Notes: generated by a model not told the origin, from the sequence alone. DNA of 64,000 nt from Taiwanofungus camphoratus (GCA_003999685.1 CP021222.1:434001-498000); one strand, 5' to 3'; counted from the stretch's first letter, positions 46,650-61,592 are shown. A program made the numbers and translations.

Positions 46650-48819
46650 TATGCTTTGACAAATTGGGGCTCGTTCCTGATTTTGTATGAGAGCAGGGCT
46701 CGCTTGTTTATAAGTGCTTGCTTGTTTGCTGTGCCGTCCACGTTAAACACCAGTATAGGGCATGGTAATGCCTCTGTCCGTAACTTGTGTTTTTCAATGA
46801 ATTGTGGGTGCACAAATATTCCTGATGTGCCACTATCGATGAAGGTGCATGCTTCAATGTCTTTTCATCCCACCATAATTGGAATGTGAAGGGCTCTGTC
46901 ATTCCAAACTACAAGTACAATATGAGACAGTGAAATGGATACAGGCAGTGGTTGCATTGGCTCACCCTGCCCCTTTAAAAATCCTCCATTTCCAACTCCT
47001 CAAATGTTGCCCTCTTCTCATCCACAGAGAGTGTCTTGATATAGGAGTGGAAATCCATTGGAGGTCACACCTTGGATTTCTTTGAAGTGCTTCATTGGCC
47101 TAGCTTGGCTGTCTTCTTCTGGCATCCTTGCATTGAGTGTCCTTTCTTGTGGCAGTAGAAACATAGATGATTGTCCATGTGGTACTTTCTTTTCTTCTCA
47201 TTCAGGCTACAACCGTTCTCCCATTATTTGGTGAATGACATCAGAGGATGTGGGGTAGTGAGCACATCTACTTTCATGGGTTCACTGTAATTGACATCAG
47301 TGGAGGCAGTGAGGGTTTGGTCAATCCCTCTGTATACGGTGTTGAGATGGAGGATGTCGGTGTACCATTTCTCCATGGAGTTGGGTCATCCCATATTGGT
47401 GCGGCCTGCAAGTGTCGTATAGATCTGGTGGTGCAGACCTTTGATGAAGATTGCCCTCAACGTGGGGTAATCATTCTTGATGCATTGGCCTTGAAGGCCC
47501 ACAAAGGTGTCCTTTAACTTGGCCTTCTCTGCCAGAAGTCAGAATCTCTCCATACATCTTTGTACTAACCCTGGTCTTCTTGTTGAGTTGTTTGGCCGGC
47601 AACTCCATTAGCACTTGATGAGCATGCTGTACTCCTTCGTGCTCAGAGAATGCGAGTTGCAAGCTCGTCTTGAATACGTCCCAGCTAGCGTAGGGAGCAT
47701 GCCCTCCTGTGGCCCATTTGTAAAATGTATTGCACCAGATACATGCATCCTGCCCTCCTTTTATAAGAGCGACTGTGTAAGCGATCTTTGTGTCGTTGCT
47801 TAATCCCTGATTGTTGATGACAGTCAAGTAATGCTCCACCTGCTGGAGGAAACACTCCAGATCTTCTCCTTGCCCAGTGAATGAATCCGGTGCAGAAATG
47901 TCAAGCTTAAGGGGTCAACTCCCCTGTTGCTATTGCGCTGAAAGGTGCACTATGAGCACCTTGAGCTCTGCCCTTGTCATTGTTGCGATAGTAGCCATTG
48001 TGGTAGGAGTAGTAGGTATTATAGAGGTGGCAGGAAGGGATGGGAATGTGAGAGTGGTTGGAGTGGCTATCAACAGTGTCGAAGGTATCAATGCAGGAAA
48101 GAAACCTGCCAGGTCTCTTCCATTTGACAGAGGGTTACATCTGAAATAGGAGGCTAGTTTCTCCTGTGCTCGTTGAGTCAAAATTGTCTCTGCTCATGAG
48201 AGTAGAGAGTTCGGGTAGATCGGCCCGAGGTTCTGATCAATGAAAGTCCACTGGTGACAATGATACAGAAGCAGTGCATTGTTTACTTGAGTCAGCAAGC
48301 CCCAAGTGGTGGGGTCAATTGTCTCGATGGTAGATGTGGTGTCTAATGGTTAGCCCTACTAGATAAGACTAGGGGTGGCTTAGCGTAAGTTCAATCTTTT
48401 GATACAAGCTGGTATCAATGACCATGAAGCCTCGAACATGAGGGCCTGACTATAATAGTGGTAGCGAGGACTTAAGGATGATCCATTGTCCATAAGGTGT
48501 GAAGTCGATAGACATCAAGCAAGTACTCAGGGACAAAGTGAGAGGTCACAAGATACAAGTATTAGATTGCTAGAATCCTGATAATCCAGATATCTAGAGT
48601 CCTAGTAACCAGATTGAACTTAAGGTCTGACCTACAAAGTACAGGGCCTTATATATGTATTCTACTCGGTGCATGGACCATGGCATGTGATCTAAGAAGC
48701 AGCATGAGTAAGCGTAAGGAAGGCAATATAAGTCATCAGGCCATATTAGCAATATGTATGCGTAAGACAGAATGTGTGAGTGAGGCCCGATATGAGTCAG
48801 TGTCCATAAGTAAGCGCGG

Positions 48820-50854
48820 TGATATGACCTAGGGAGTCCTGAACTGAGGAGATGAACCTAGAGAGTAGGTCCGATGCGTCCCAATGAGTAGGGAGAGAGC
48901 TAAAGCGGTGGGGTACCTGTGAAGGATACCAGAGGGAAAGGTGAGTGAAGGGACACGACAGAGAAACTACCTAGACCACTGTCAGGGGCCTAAAAGTCTA
49001 GTGTGTGCAGAGGAGTAAGGGGCCAATGAATCCTGCATGACAGGATCTTATGCCAAGGTGCAGGCAGTCCCTGGAAGGTAGGAGCATGGTCTTCTAATCC
49101 GATGGCAGTGGGCTGGTCGAATGCTGGCCAGGTGCAAAGGAGTCGAAGGAACTGAGGGCGTACTGGTAGTGAACTGAGAACCAAAAGATAAACCGAAAAC
49201 CAATGTAATCAGGATAAGGGATACTGCTAAGGGCTGATGTTGTAGGAATGGTGCATAGGGCTGGTGTAAACAATGACTGATAGACTAGACTGTGCGCAAC
49301 ACGTGTCTATGGGGTATAATAAGGGTGAAGGCATGCTGGATGAGGAGAAGGTGGAGGACTGTTTACTCAGACTGAAGTTACTCCAACTTCAGGAACGTAG
49401 GACGTAGGTGACGTGAATTTGCTGCGATATATGATATAATAGGACTGATACAAATTGGTATCTTGGATCCTAAACGTTGCCTCAAGGATGAGGGCCTGAC
49501 CACGATAGAAGGTGGCGAGGTCTTATGGTCGATATAGACCGAGTGTCGTGAAGTCCGTAGACTCGAGCGAGTATCACTCAGATATGAGCGAGAGGATACA
49601 AGACACGAATATAGTGGTAACAGTACTAATAGTACCAAGATCAGACTTAAGGTCCGACCTAAGCTAAAATACATGCTATATATACAAGTACCTAATATGC
49701 GCACGGACCAAGAACTACTCTAGGGCAGGAGGTCCGAAATGTGGTACGACTATAGATAAATAGAAAGTGGTACGATCCGGGCGTATTAGTAATACGTATG
49801 AGTGATGAGAAATGTGGTAAGCGGCCTGGATATGAGTCAGAGTCCTATGTGTAAGCGGGGCCGATCCGGGGCCCGTACAGTAATAGTCCATGTGTAAGCA
49901 ATGACCGTGGCAATGACAAGAAATAGAAATTGTATCAAGGACTGCTGGCTGGCTATAGGTGTAGATATGACGGAGAGGAACCTTGTCAGACTGTAGGGAA
50001 GCCTTAGAGCAGAGAAACCCAAATCTGAACTCTGGGGGACAAGTCTGTAGATTCTGCAAGACAAAATGGGAGCGCATATCTTCTCTGCCATCTGGTAGGT
50101 ACAGGAGACTACATAAGGGGTTCGTGGTGTCAAAGTATCTTACACAAAATAAAACTGAAGAAATCGAAAACAAACCGAAAATCGTAAAATCTAGGATCCA
50201 ATCTGTGTACCATATGGGGAACTAAACTGAAGTAGGACATGAAACAGGGACACTAAATGCGGTAGAAAGGTTATGGGGGAATGGCACAAGGTGAGGGATG
50301 CTTATCTAGAGATCATCATATGGAAGATGGGCTATCTAACCAGGCCTTGGGGGGAACAGGGACCTAAGAGTGCTGAATCGTCAAGCTAATGCGTAGGGGG
50401 TCTAGGCAATATCAAGGGATCATATGGACGTCATGAACAAGAGGCCGGGACTCCAGACTGAGGGACTGAAAACCAGAACCGAGGACCGAAGACCGAAAAC
50501 TGAAGGATCGAGGATCAAGGACTGAAAACCGAAGACTGAATGATTTTTGCTCAGTTTTTCTGGGCCAATAAGAGGGACTTGGGGACATACAAGGGATGCG
50601 AGGACAAGCTGAACGAGTGCATTACAGAGTATGAGGGACTGCTCTGTGGGATAGAGGCTTCTAAGGTGCACTGTAGAACTTCCGATATCTGAAGTCTAAA
50701 TAATGATGTTTTGGTGCATTGACTGGATTTCTCGGATGGCATTATGATGCACGGATGGTGGATCTTTGTCCTGATGATCTGTAGAGTAGTCTAGAAGCGC
50801 ATATAAAATCAAAAATGGGTGCTTTCAGGGCACAGAGGAGTATCAGACTTATCA
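48820..50854 (+). mobile_element. Long LTR-like repeat, family A2, full length, carrying a C-family solo LTR
   Basis: TGATATGACCTAGGGAGTCC...GACTTATCA; own length about 1.54 kb without the nested LTR. Perfect 4-bp duplication GCGG (48816-48819 and 50855-50858), inside the D-family LTR. It contains the same GACCGAA-type run (~50455-50545) and hairpin as the copy at 30504. Confidence 0.75.
49446..49937 (-). mobile_element. Solo LTR of the C family (minus)
   Basis: 492 bp, TGATACAAATTGG...GAAATTGTATCA, with perfect 5-bp duplication AGGAC (49441-49445 and 49938-49942) inside repeat A2. It retains many CpG sites, so it is young compared with its surroundings. Confidence 0.85.
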
Positions 50855-51066
50855 GCGGTCCGCCCAGGGCCCATACTGTAAGCAGCCATGAGTCAATGGA
50901 CTGCACAAAAAAGCTGGACCTACCTGAGGCCCGTCCAATAAGCAGCCATGAGTCAATGGACTGCGCAAAGAAGCTGGACCTATCTGAGGCCCATCCAATA
51001 AGCAAAAGGTCACAGGACTGATCTGAGGTCTGACCGATAAGATACAAGAGAAAAGAAATTGTATTA

Positions 51067-51591
51067 TAGGCTATTTAATCAAACTTTGAGAGAGACAGAG
51101 ATCTGCGAGCACTGAACAGTCAAGCTGATGTGTAGGAGGCCTAGACAATGTGAAGGGATCATGTGGATGTCATGGACAAGAGGCCAGGACTCTGGACTGA
51201 GGGACTGAGAACCAATGTCGAAAACCAAAAACCAATAACTGAAGGACTGAGGAACAAGGACTGAAAACTGATGACCAAAGGACTTTTGCTCAGTTTTCCT
51301 TGATCAATAAGAGGTACTTGAGGACATAAAAGAGATGCTAGGACGAGCTAAAAGAGTGTGTTACAGAGTATGAGAGACTGCTTTGTGGAATAGAGGCTTT
51401 CAAGATGCACTGTAGAACTTCCAATATCTGAAGTCTGAAATGATGTTTTGGTGCATTGACTGAGATTCTTGGGTAATGTTACAATGCATAGACTGTGGGT
51501 CTTTGTCCTGATGATCTGTAGAGTAGCCTAGAAGTGCATAGAAAACTGAAAATGAATGCTTTTGAGGTGCAGAGAAGTACCAGACCTATCA
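51067..51591 (+). repeat. 3' part of a family A2 repeat
   Basis: Follows the last third of A2 from GGCTATTTAATCAAAC to GTACCAGACCTATCA, including the ACTGA/ACCGA-type run at ~51200-51290. CpG-poor. Harbinger 3' sequence resumes immediately after it. Confidence 0.6.
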
Positions 51592-52262
51592 TCGTGAGAT
51601 ATCAAAGTATACAGCAGAATTGTAAATGGAGCTTGGTTGAATGAAATTGAAGGGTATTTGAGGCTTGAATCCTTCTCCCTAACTGTTGTTGGTCAGATGA
51701 ATGGCCTGTACTCATGAGTTAAAAAATGTTGAGAATGCAAAAACAAAGATTTCTGAGAGATAGGAACTTGAATGGTGATATAAAAACCATCTTGAATATA
51801 TTTTTACCCTCTGTCCAATCTAACATACACCCTATACCACCACCAAACTTGAATTTCATGCTATCAAGGACACCAACAACTTGCTATACCATATATAGAT
51901 GATCACAACCCAAATATGATTAGTTCACTCAACTTCTCTCACTGTAAATTACAGACTTTAGAAGGGGGGGGAACCCCCCCCCCCCTTCCTAAATTCCTCA
52001 TTACCGGACAACATCAACATGAGATTACATGAGATCGGAACTGGGTAACCATGCTTCACACCTTCCAAAACAGTCTGATGATATTCTAAATAACATGCAA
52101 ATATGTTGTCGCAGCGGCATGGGCGGCAACTACTGGCACTATGCCTTTTGCAGCTCTGAAATTGTAACTCAGACATTTTACGCGGTCCTCCAGGACGCGT
52201 CTGGTGACAAATTTAGGATTTACAGCACACACAGTGCTGTAAATCCTTGCGGAAAGTCATCC

Positions 52263-52540
52263 ACTCGCATGATGCTCGCACACGCAGCGGATGCCCTGCA
52301 CGGGCTTGCCCGCTGACTTGGTTGCGCTTCGCCATGCGAGCGGCAGAGTCGATCGGGCAGTCAGCGAGCGTGACACGGAGCGAAAGCAAAGCGCACGATC
52401 ATGGGGGTGCCCGCCGTTCGCTGTGTCCCTCGTGCTGTGGACCGCGTGCCTGCCCAACTCAGTTTGTGTCAGCCTGCAGAGACCTTGCGTGGTCTCTGTG
52501 TGTCCGTATCTGTTCTGGTGGTGCGCTCGGCACGGGGTGC
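52263..52540. other. Right continuation of the tandem-repeat locus, CpG-rich
   Basis: 52263-52411 completes unit 2 of the repeat at 32727-33284. 52412-52540 is GC-rich sequence of unknown nature leading into the truncated glutathione reductase copy. I see no promoter or gene start in it. Confidence 0.5.
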
Positions 52541-54051
52541 ATCGCGGGGACACGGTCTTGCGCAGCTTCGACCCCGCACTTGGCGGCAAATTGGCGGCGT
52601 GGATGGAGCATGCAGGCATCCACGTCCACCGCGGGCACAATGTCATGCACGTCCAGGGCCTCGCGGTGTACACCGACAAAGGCGAGCGCATCGGGGTCGA
52701 CGAGCTGCAGTGGGCGATGGGGCGCCACGCGAACACGGAGGGGCTCGGGCTGGAGGGCCTCGGGGTCACGCTGGACGCAAAGGGCGACGTCATGGTGGAC
52801 GAGTGGCAGGAGAGCAGCGTGCGTGGGATCTACGCACTTGGCGACGTGTGCGGGCGCGCGCAGCTGACGCCGGTTGCGGCAGAGCGGCGGCTCAGCAACA
52901 GGCTGTACGGCCCGGAGAGCATGCGCGGGGACAGGCCGAGCTACGAGAACGTCCCGACGGTCGTGTTTTCGTGAGTGCGCGTCGCGCGTCTGGCTGTGTG
53001 CGCGGGCGGCGCGGGCTGATTGCGGGCACGCTGCACAGGCACCCGCCGATCGGGACGGTGGGTCTGACGGAGCCCGGAGCCCGAGGCACAGAAGAAGTAC
53101 GGCAATGCGAACGTCAAGATCTGTGCGTACCCGACCCTCTGTTCTCTCCGCGCGCGCACGAGGAGTCGACTCTAACGCTGCTCGCACAGACACGTTGTCG
53201 TTCCCCGCGCTCTACTTCTCAATGATCCCCGAGGCGCACAAGGAGCCATCGCTGTACAAGCTGATCATCGCGGGCCTCGAGGAGCGTGTCGTGGGCATCC
53301 ACATCCTCGGCCTCGGCAGCGACAAGGTGATGCAGGGTTTTGCGGTTGCAGTGAAGATGGGTGCGATGAAGAAGGACCTGGATGACACGGTGGTGAGCAG
53401 CGAGAATGAGTGGCGGGTCTGCTGTACTTTCTTCTCTCGGCCTTTTTGTTTCTGTTTCTTTATTGGTGCACTTGCGTGTCCTGCGTGCGGCTGTCGGTGT
53501 CTGGGCCGGTGGACTGTGGGCTCTGGGCCTGTCACGTATTTGTCCTCGCTCTCGTTGAAGCTTCCAGAGCAGGGACGACGTGAGCTGCATTTCATTTCGG
53601 GCGCGCGTGCGTTCGTTTCGTTGGTTGTTCCCTGCCGGTCTAGTCGCGTTCTGCTGCATTTGCGAATTGGGTGCCGGGGTGCTGGTGCGCGCGCCCGCGG
53701 TGCTTGTGGCCTGTGCCGTTTCTCTCTTAGCGGGGCGGTCTGTTCGTGCACCGAACGATACCCGATTGCAGTGTTGTTCGTGGGTACGCGCGAATTCGCG
53801 GGATCTGCGGTGCTCTATGAGGACGCCGCGAGCTGAGCCTGGATCTGTAGGGAGGAGACTTTGTCAGACAAGGGCTTCCACGGGCACGGATTGGCGGGCG
53901 GCAGAGGGGAGGGCCCATGTGCGCTGTGGTTCTCGCGCGGCTGTTTGGCAGGATTCTGCGCCGGTGCCAGGGCTTCTCGCTGTGGACGGTGGCTGCGATG
54001 TTGCTGTGTCGACGCTGATGCCGATGCTGACAGAGCTGGTGACGCTGCGGT
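52541..54051 (+). pseudogene. Glutathione reductase pseudogene, copy 2 (5'-truncated)
   Basis: Homology begins inside the NADPH-binding domain ([17 protein letters not shown]) and runs through exons matching 52541-52970, 53039-53122 and 53190-~53390, then the terminal codons ELVTLR at 54032-54051. The FAD domain and redox-active Cys pair are absent. A 7-bp duplication in GAGCCCGGAGCCCGAGGC (~53080) shifts the frame, and IHPTSGEE, holding the catalytic His, is lost. The long last intron is shorter than in copies 1 and 3. It retains intron positions, so it arose by DNA duplication and not from mRNA. No upstream promoter is visible. Confidence 0.85.
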
Positions 54052-54444
54052 GAGGGCAGGATGCGAGGGCGGGAGGGGAGCGAGCGAGGCACGGAGAAGA
54101 CGGAATCAAATGCGATAGGCACACCCATCGGATTGTCGTGTAATTAATATCGGGGAGCGCTGAGCGTGGGCGTGTGGCAGATGCGCGGTGGACCCGAGCG
54201 AGCGGGCGGTGACGTGCAGGGTCTGGCCCTGTGTGTGCCGCAGGAAGCCGGTTGGCTGGGAGAGGGAAAGGGCTGGGCTGGGCCTGGGCGGAGCAGGACA
54301 GGGAATAGATCTGGACATGGATCTGGGATCGGAGCAGCGAAGGGCCTCGGCCGTGTGCGCGCGTGAGAGTGCTTCGAACGGGCGTTGGCTCTTGTTCCTG
54401 CGCTGCACAACGGCCACTGCACTTCTCTTCACTCGACTGTGGCG

Positions 54445-57211
<2,767 letters not shown>

Positions 57212-57661
57212 CGTGGGCGGTCCTGTTTGTTCTTTTCCTTTCCTCTCTTTTCTTTTCTTGTTTCTTTTCGTTTTCCCCCGTTTCTGGCGGGGCGTGTGAA
57301 CGGTGTACTTGTGTACGTGTGTATGGTGTGCGGCTACGGGTGCGATTGGATTGCTAGCTACTGCTATATAGTTGCGTCTACGATATACGATATACGATAC
57401 GGCGGCTTTGTGTCGATGCTTCGCAAGGTGCATACGTACCCTAGAGCCCTAGAGTTGTGTGTTGTCTAGGTGCCGGAGTGAATGGACGGATGGACTGCTG
57501 CTTGCTGGAGCTGAGCGAATCTCTGTCGCGGATCGCTACTGGTGGGTCGCGGGCCACCGGAGCTGACGGAGATACGGTCGCTGCGCCTGCTCAAGACTCT
57601 ATTGTGTTGATTTGAGGCGGTGGTGCATTAGATAGAGTGCGGCGAGAAGTCAGAACCATCG
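57212..57661. other. Convergent intergenic region between HAT1 and glutathione reductase copy 3
   Basis: A pyrimidine tract (57222-57290) follows the HAT1 stop, and probable 3' UTRs of both genes meet here. Nothing else recognised. The inverted duplication arm begins at about 57664. Confidence 0.5.
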
Positions 57662-57761
57662 TACACGGCAATCCGATGGGTATGCCTATAATCGCATTTG
57701 ATTCCGTCTTCTCCGTTCCTCGTCTTGCTCCCTTCCTTCCCCCCTCCCCCGCGTCCTGCCC

Positions 57762-60700
57762 TCACCGCAGCGTCACCAGCTCTGTCAGTCCAGCATCAGC
57801 ATCAGCATTAGCGTCGACACCACAGCATCATCAACAATATCACAGCCACCATCCACGACGAGGAGCCCTGGCCCCAGTGCAGAAGCCTGCCAAACAGCCC
57901 CACGCGAGCCACATGGGCCCCCCCTCTGCCGCCCGCCAATCCGCGCCCGCGGAAGCCCCTTGTCTGACAAAGGATTCCCCCACCCTCAGCTCGCGGCGCC
58001 CGCACATGAGCACCGCAGATCCTGCGAATCCGCGCGCACCGGGGAATAACACCGCAATCGGGCATCGTTCGGCGCACGAACCGTAGTACAGACCGCCCGG
58101 CTAAAAATGGCACACAGGCCACAAGCACCGCGGGCAGGCTGCATACGCGCGCACCAGCACCCCGGCCCCCAATTCGCAAATGCAGCAGAACCTGACTAGA
58201 CCGGCAGGGAACAACGAACGAAACGAACGCACGCGCGCCCGATATGAAATGAAGCTCACACGTCGTTCCTGCTCTGGAAACCTCAACGAGAGCGAGGACA
58301 AATACGTGACAGGCCCAGAGCCCATAGTCCACCGGCCCAGACACCAACAGCAAGGCTGCATGCGGGACATGCAAGTGCGCGAGAAGACACCCAGGCACCG
58401 CGTCCCCTAGACCAGCAAATGCGCCACAGAATCCACCAGCATCCACTCTGCAATAAACGCAAGACAAGCCGCTAGCGTAGCAGCGAACCTGGAGCTGCCC
58501 CGCACAGGCTACCGCTGCTGCACCAATCGCCTGCCCTGCGTTTGGTCGCGGACACCACGTCCAAATCCAGCGCTGTCAGCCGATACCGATACCGATGTCG
58601 AGAGCGGGCGAGCGAGTCAGCACGCGTACCCGCTGCTGCCGGGCGGAACAAGCGTCTCGGCGCGCACGACAACTCTAGCCCGCCCCACGGTTGAGCCGGA
58701 CAAGCAGCAGCATCAAGCCCAAGCCCCTCGCGGCCCCACGCAGAACCGCAGGGCGTAGGGCGAAACGCTTCCCAAAGAGAAACGCAGCCACGCTCGACAA
58801 CTGCTCACAGACGTAAAACGGAAATGCTGAAGGCGCAACACGGACACTGGAATGGCTCGCCCAGTGCTGGAGGCCAACACAGGAACGCAGATAGACGCAG
58901 GCGCACAGAGAACGCACAAAGACTTTGCAGATAATGAAACAAAAAAAATACGACATAAGAGCCAGCACTCACCCTCGCCGCTCGTCGGGTGGATCGCCAC
59001 CGTGTCGTCAAGGTCCTTCTTCGTCGCTCCCATCTTCACCGCGACCGCGAAGCCCTGCATCACCTCGTCGCTGCCCAGACCGAGGATGTGGATACCCACG
59101 ACACGCTCCTCGGGACCCACGACGATCAGCTTGTACAGTGACGGCTCCTTGTGCGCCTCGGGGATCATCGAGAAGTAGAGCGCGCGGAACGACGACGTAT
59201 CTGTGCGAGCGGAGTCAGGGTCAGCTCGCGCGCGCGGGGAATGAACGAAGGGTCGGGTACGCACAGATCTTGACGTTCGCGTCGCCATACTTCTTCCGCG
59301 CCTCGGGCTCCGTCAGACCCACCGTCCCGATCGGCGGGTGCCTGTGCAGCGTGCCCACAATCAGCCCGCGACGTCCGCGCACACAACAGTCATAGTGCAC
59401 TCACGAAAACACGACCGTCGGGACGTTCTCGTAGCTCAGCCTGTCCCCTCGCATGCTCTCTGGGCCGTACAGCCTGTTGCTGAGCCGCCGCCCCGCCGCG
59501 ATCGCGACCGGCGTCAGCTGTGCGCGCCCGCACACGTCGCCGAGTGCGTAGATCCCGCGCACGCTGCTCTCCTGCCACTCGTCCACCACGACATCGCCCT
59601 TCGCGTCCAGCGTGACCCCGAGCCCCTCCAGCCCAAGCCCCTCCGTGTTCGAGTGGCGCCCGATCGCCCACAGCAGCTCGTCGACCTCGATACGCTCGCC
59701 CTCGTCGGTGTGCACCACGAGGCCCTGTCCGCGCGTGCCATCGACACGCACGACATTGCGCCCGCGGTGGACGTGGATGCCCGTGTGCTCCATCCACTCC
59801 GTGAGTTTACCGCCCAGCGCCGGGTCGAAGCTGCGCAGGACCGTGTCCCCGCGGATGAGCATGTGCACCTCCGAGCCGAACGTGTGGAACACGCCCGCCA
59901 GCTCGACAGCGATGTACCCCGCGCCGACGACCGCGACGCGCCGTGGCTGCGCCTCTAGCGCGAAGAACCCGTCCGAGTCGATGCCTAGGCTCGCCCCGGG
60001 CACGTCCGCGTCGCGTGGGATCGTCGGCCGGCTGCCCGTCGCGACGACCACCTTGTCCGTCTTGAGCTCGTACGTGCTCCCATCCGGCCGCGTCACCTCG
60101 ACCACCGTTGGAGAGACGACGCGCGCGATGCCGTGGTGCAGCTCGACGCCCTCCTTCGCGACGTTGCTGTCGTAGATGCCGTTCAGCCGCCGGATGTACG
60201 CGTCGCGCTGTGGCTTGAACGTGCTCCAGTTGAATTGCGGATTCCCGATTCCGGGCCCCGTGAAGTGGTACCCTGCGCCGTGCCGTATCTTCTCCGCGAT
60301 ATCGGCCGCGTGCCACATTATCTGCGGGGAGTGGAGAACGGGGCTGACGTTAGACAGTAATGGGGGCATGCGCTGAGAAAGGGCGTACCTTCTTTGGCAC
60401 ACACCCTGTCAACAGAGTGTGATGAACCCGTCACGAGTTGAACAGCTTTACGATAACATCCTACGTACCGACGTTGACACACGTTCCGCCCAGTTTGTCG
60501 GACCCCTCAATCAGCGCGACCTTTGCGCCATATGATGCTGCACGGCGCTATGAGTGGTGTATCACGTTAGCCAGCCGTTCTCGTCCCAATCGATCAGGTT
60601 TCAGGAAGATTTAGTGAATTTAGAGTCTGCGCCCATATAACATGCAGACCAGGCTCTGACGATCGAGACAGCCCATAGCGATTGTACAGTATGATACAAG

Positions 60701-61251
60701 GGCATGTCCTTTTCACCGAAGGAAATCACGATAACGTTCGTGCTCCTTTCAAAGCGAACATAAGCAGCGCTACGTGACAGAATATGTAGCAGTCGCTGCA
60801 TGCCCCAAATGGAGACTTTACTACATGCTTCCTTCCCCGGGTTCTCACAACGAATGAGAGTATGACGAAAGCGATCGAGGTGCCCTTGACCGCGCGTGGG
60901 GACTGAACAGCGTACTATCATAAGCGATCGAGAAAGTTCCCGACGAGTAGTTCTCTCCTTCGTTAAGCGCTGCATCAAAGATATTCGCCTCACGTGCAGA
61001 GGCTATTGGGATATGGTGAACCCTCGAGCGCCCGCGGGTATGCAAGACAAGTAGATTTCAGGTCGCAGGTGCATTGCAGCAACCACCAAGTGTTTGCGCA
61101 GATGGGCCGAAACAAAGGCGACGCGAGGCAAAAAACGGAGGAGACAGAAGGGGAGAAAACGGGCACGCACCGAGCCTGCAACGCCTCCGCTTCCTCCTCC
61201 AATCCAGACGATATCGTACTTCTCATGTGCGGGCTTCGTCACAGGAGGCAT
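57762..61251 (-). CDS. Glutathione reductase, copy 3 (complete, 7 exons, 472 aa)
   Basis: Exons on the minus strand: 61251-61171, 60547-60469, 60405-60389, 60321-59405, 59341-59265, 59200-58973, 57781-57762. Lengths are identical exon by exon to copy 1 (1419 nt). All motifs are kept: [53 protein letters not shown]. In the large exon the proteins differ at only two positions by eye (TLGSEV/TFGSEV and HTDKGE/HTDEGE). Intron 1 has donor GTGCGT where copy 1 has GTAAGT. The last intron is 1191 bp. The promoter keeps the TATA box (61593-61598) but has diverged with indels and lacks the TTAGTCA heptamer of copy 1. It is divergent from the LOG-family gene, about 1 kb apart between start codons. Confidence 0.95.
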
Positions 61252-61592
61252 ATTTGACCTTGTACTGCTTGTCAATGTTCTTTTTATCTGCATGCACAGG
61301 TTGTAACGTGGAACAAGCGAGAGTAAGACAGCGGCTGGATGGCGAGAACAGATCAGAGACGGCGTACCTGGCCAAGTCTGCGCGATGCGATGGCAGACGG
61401 GGACACCGCGGGCGATGCGATGACTCGGATGGACGAGCTGCAAGTGGACCTGATGCTCGCTGTTCCGAACGTTCTCGGGAGTATATGCGCGAAAAATGGG
61501 GCCGATATGGGTGCGGATGCAATTGATGAGGCGTGCGTTGTGCGTGTGGTTGATGGGGAGAGAGATGAAGACGAGCGGGCGACGAGGCGGGC

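Larger units (their letters stand above)
44805..51066 (-). mobile_element. Ty3/Gypsy fragment 3 (minus): D-family 5' LTR, gag and protease; broken
   Basis: Read on the minus strand: D-family LTR (48400-51066, itself split by an A2 repeat), leader starting AAAGATTGAACTTACGC as in element C, gag (~48180-47200, with the KQLNKKTR block), a CCHC knuckle CFYCHKKGHSMQGC (~47150-47190), then protease pieces (VHPQFIEKHKL; IFGHIWLKLENPSIDW) on either side of a Tc1 insertion. It stops at ~44805 with no pol. Broken, several breaks, CpG-worn: an old copy. Confidence 0.75.
33285..52262 (+). mobile_element. PIF/Harbinger DNA transposon inflated to 19 kb by nested insertions
   Basis: Ends are GGATGACTTTCTGTAAGG and, read inward from the right, GGATGACTTTCCGCAAGG, flanked by a perfect 3-bp duplication ACT (33282-33284 and 52263-52265), as usual for this superfamily. 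Own sequence is 33285-33361, 38651-41500 and 51592-52262, about 3.6 kb. The two ends differ inside the first 20 bp: the right end has a 13-bp-stem hairpin (52216-52246), the left a TTAGAAC...GTTCTAA palindrome. It carries a transposase gene (plus) and a convergent second gene (minus). Dead: the transposase has stops and a changed catalytic residue. Confidence 0.8.

Noticed and set aside
7459-52262. A single 44.8-kb giant DNA transposon with matching inverted ends at 7459 and 52262
   Set aside because: The ends do match, but partner ends at 8372 and 33285, an ACT duplication at 33282/52263 and the uninterrupted paralogous site show two separate Harbinger elements in opposite orientation.
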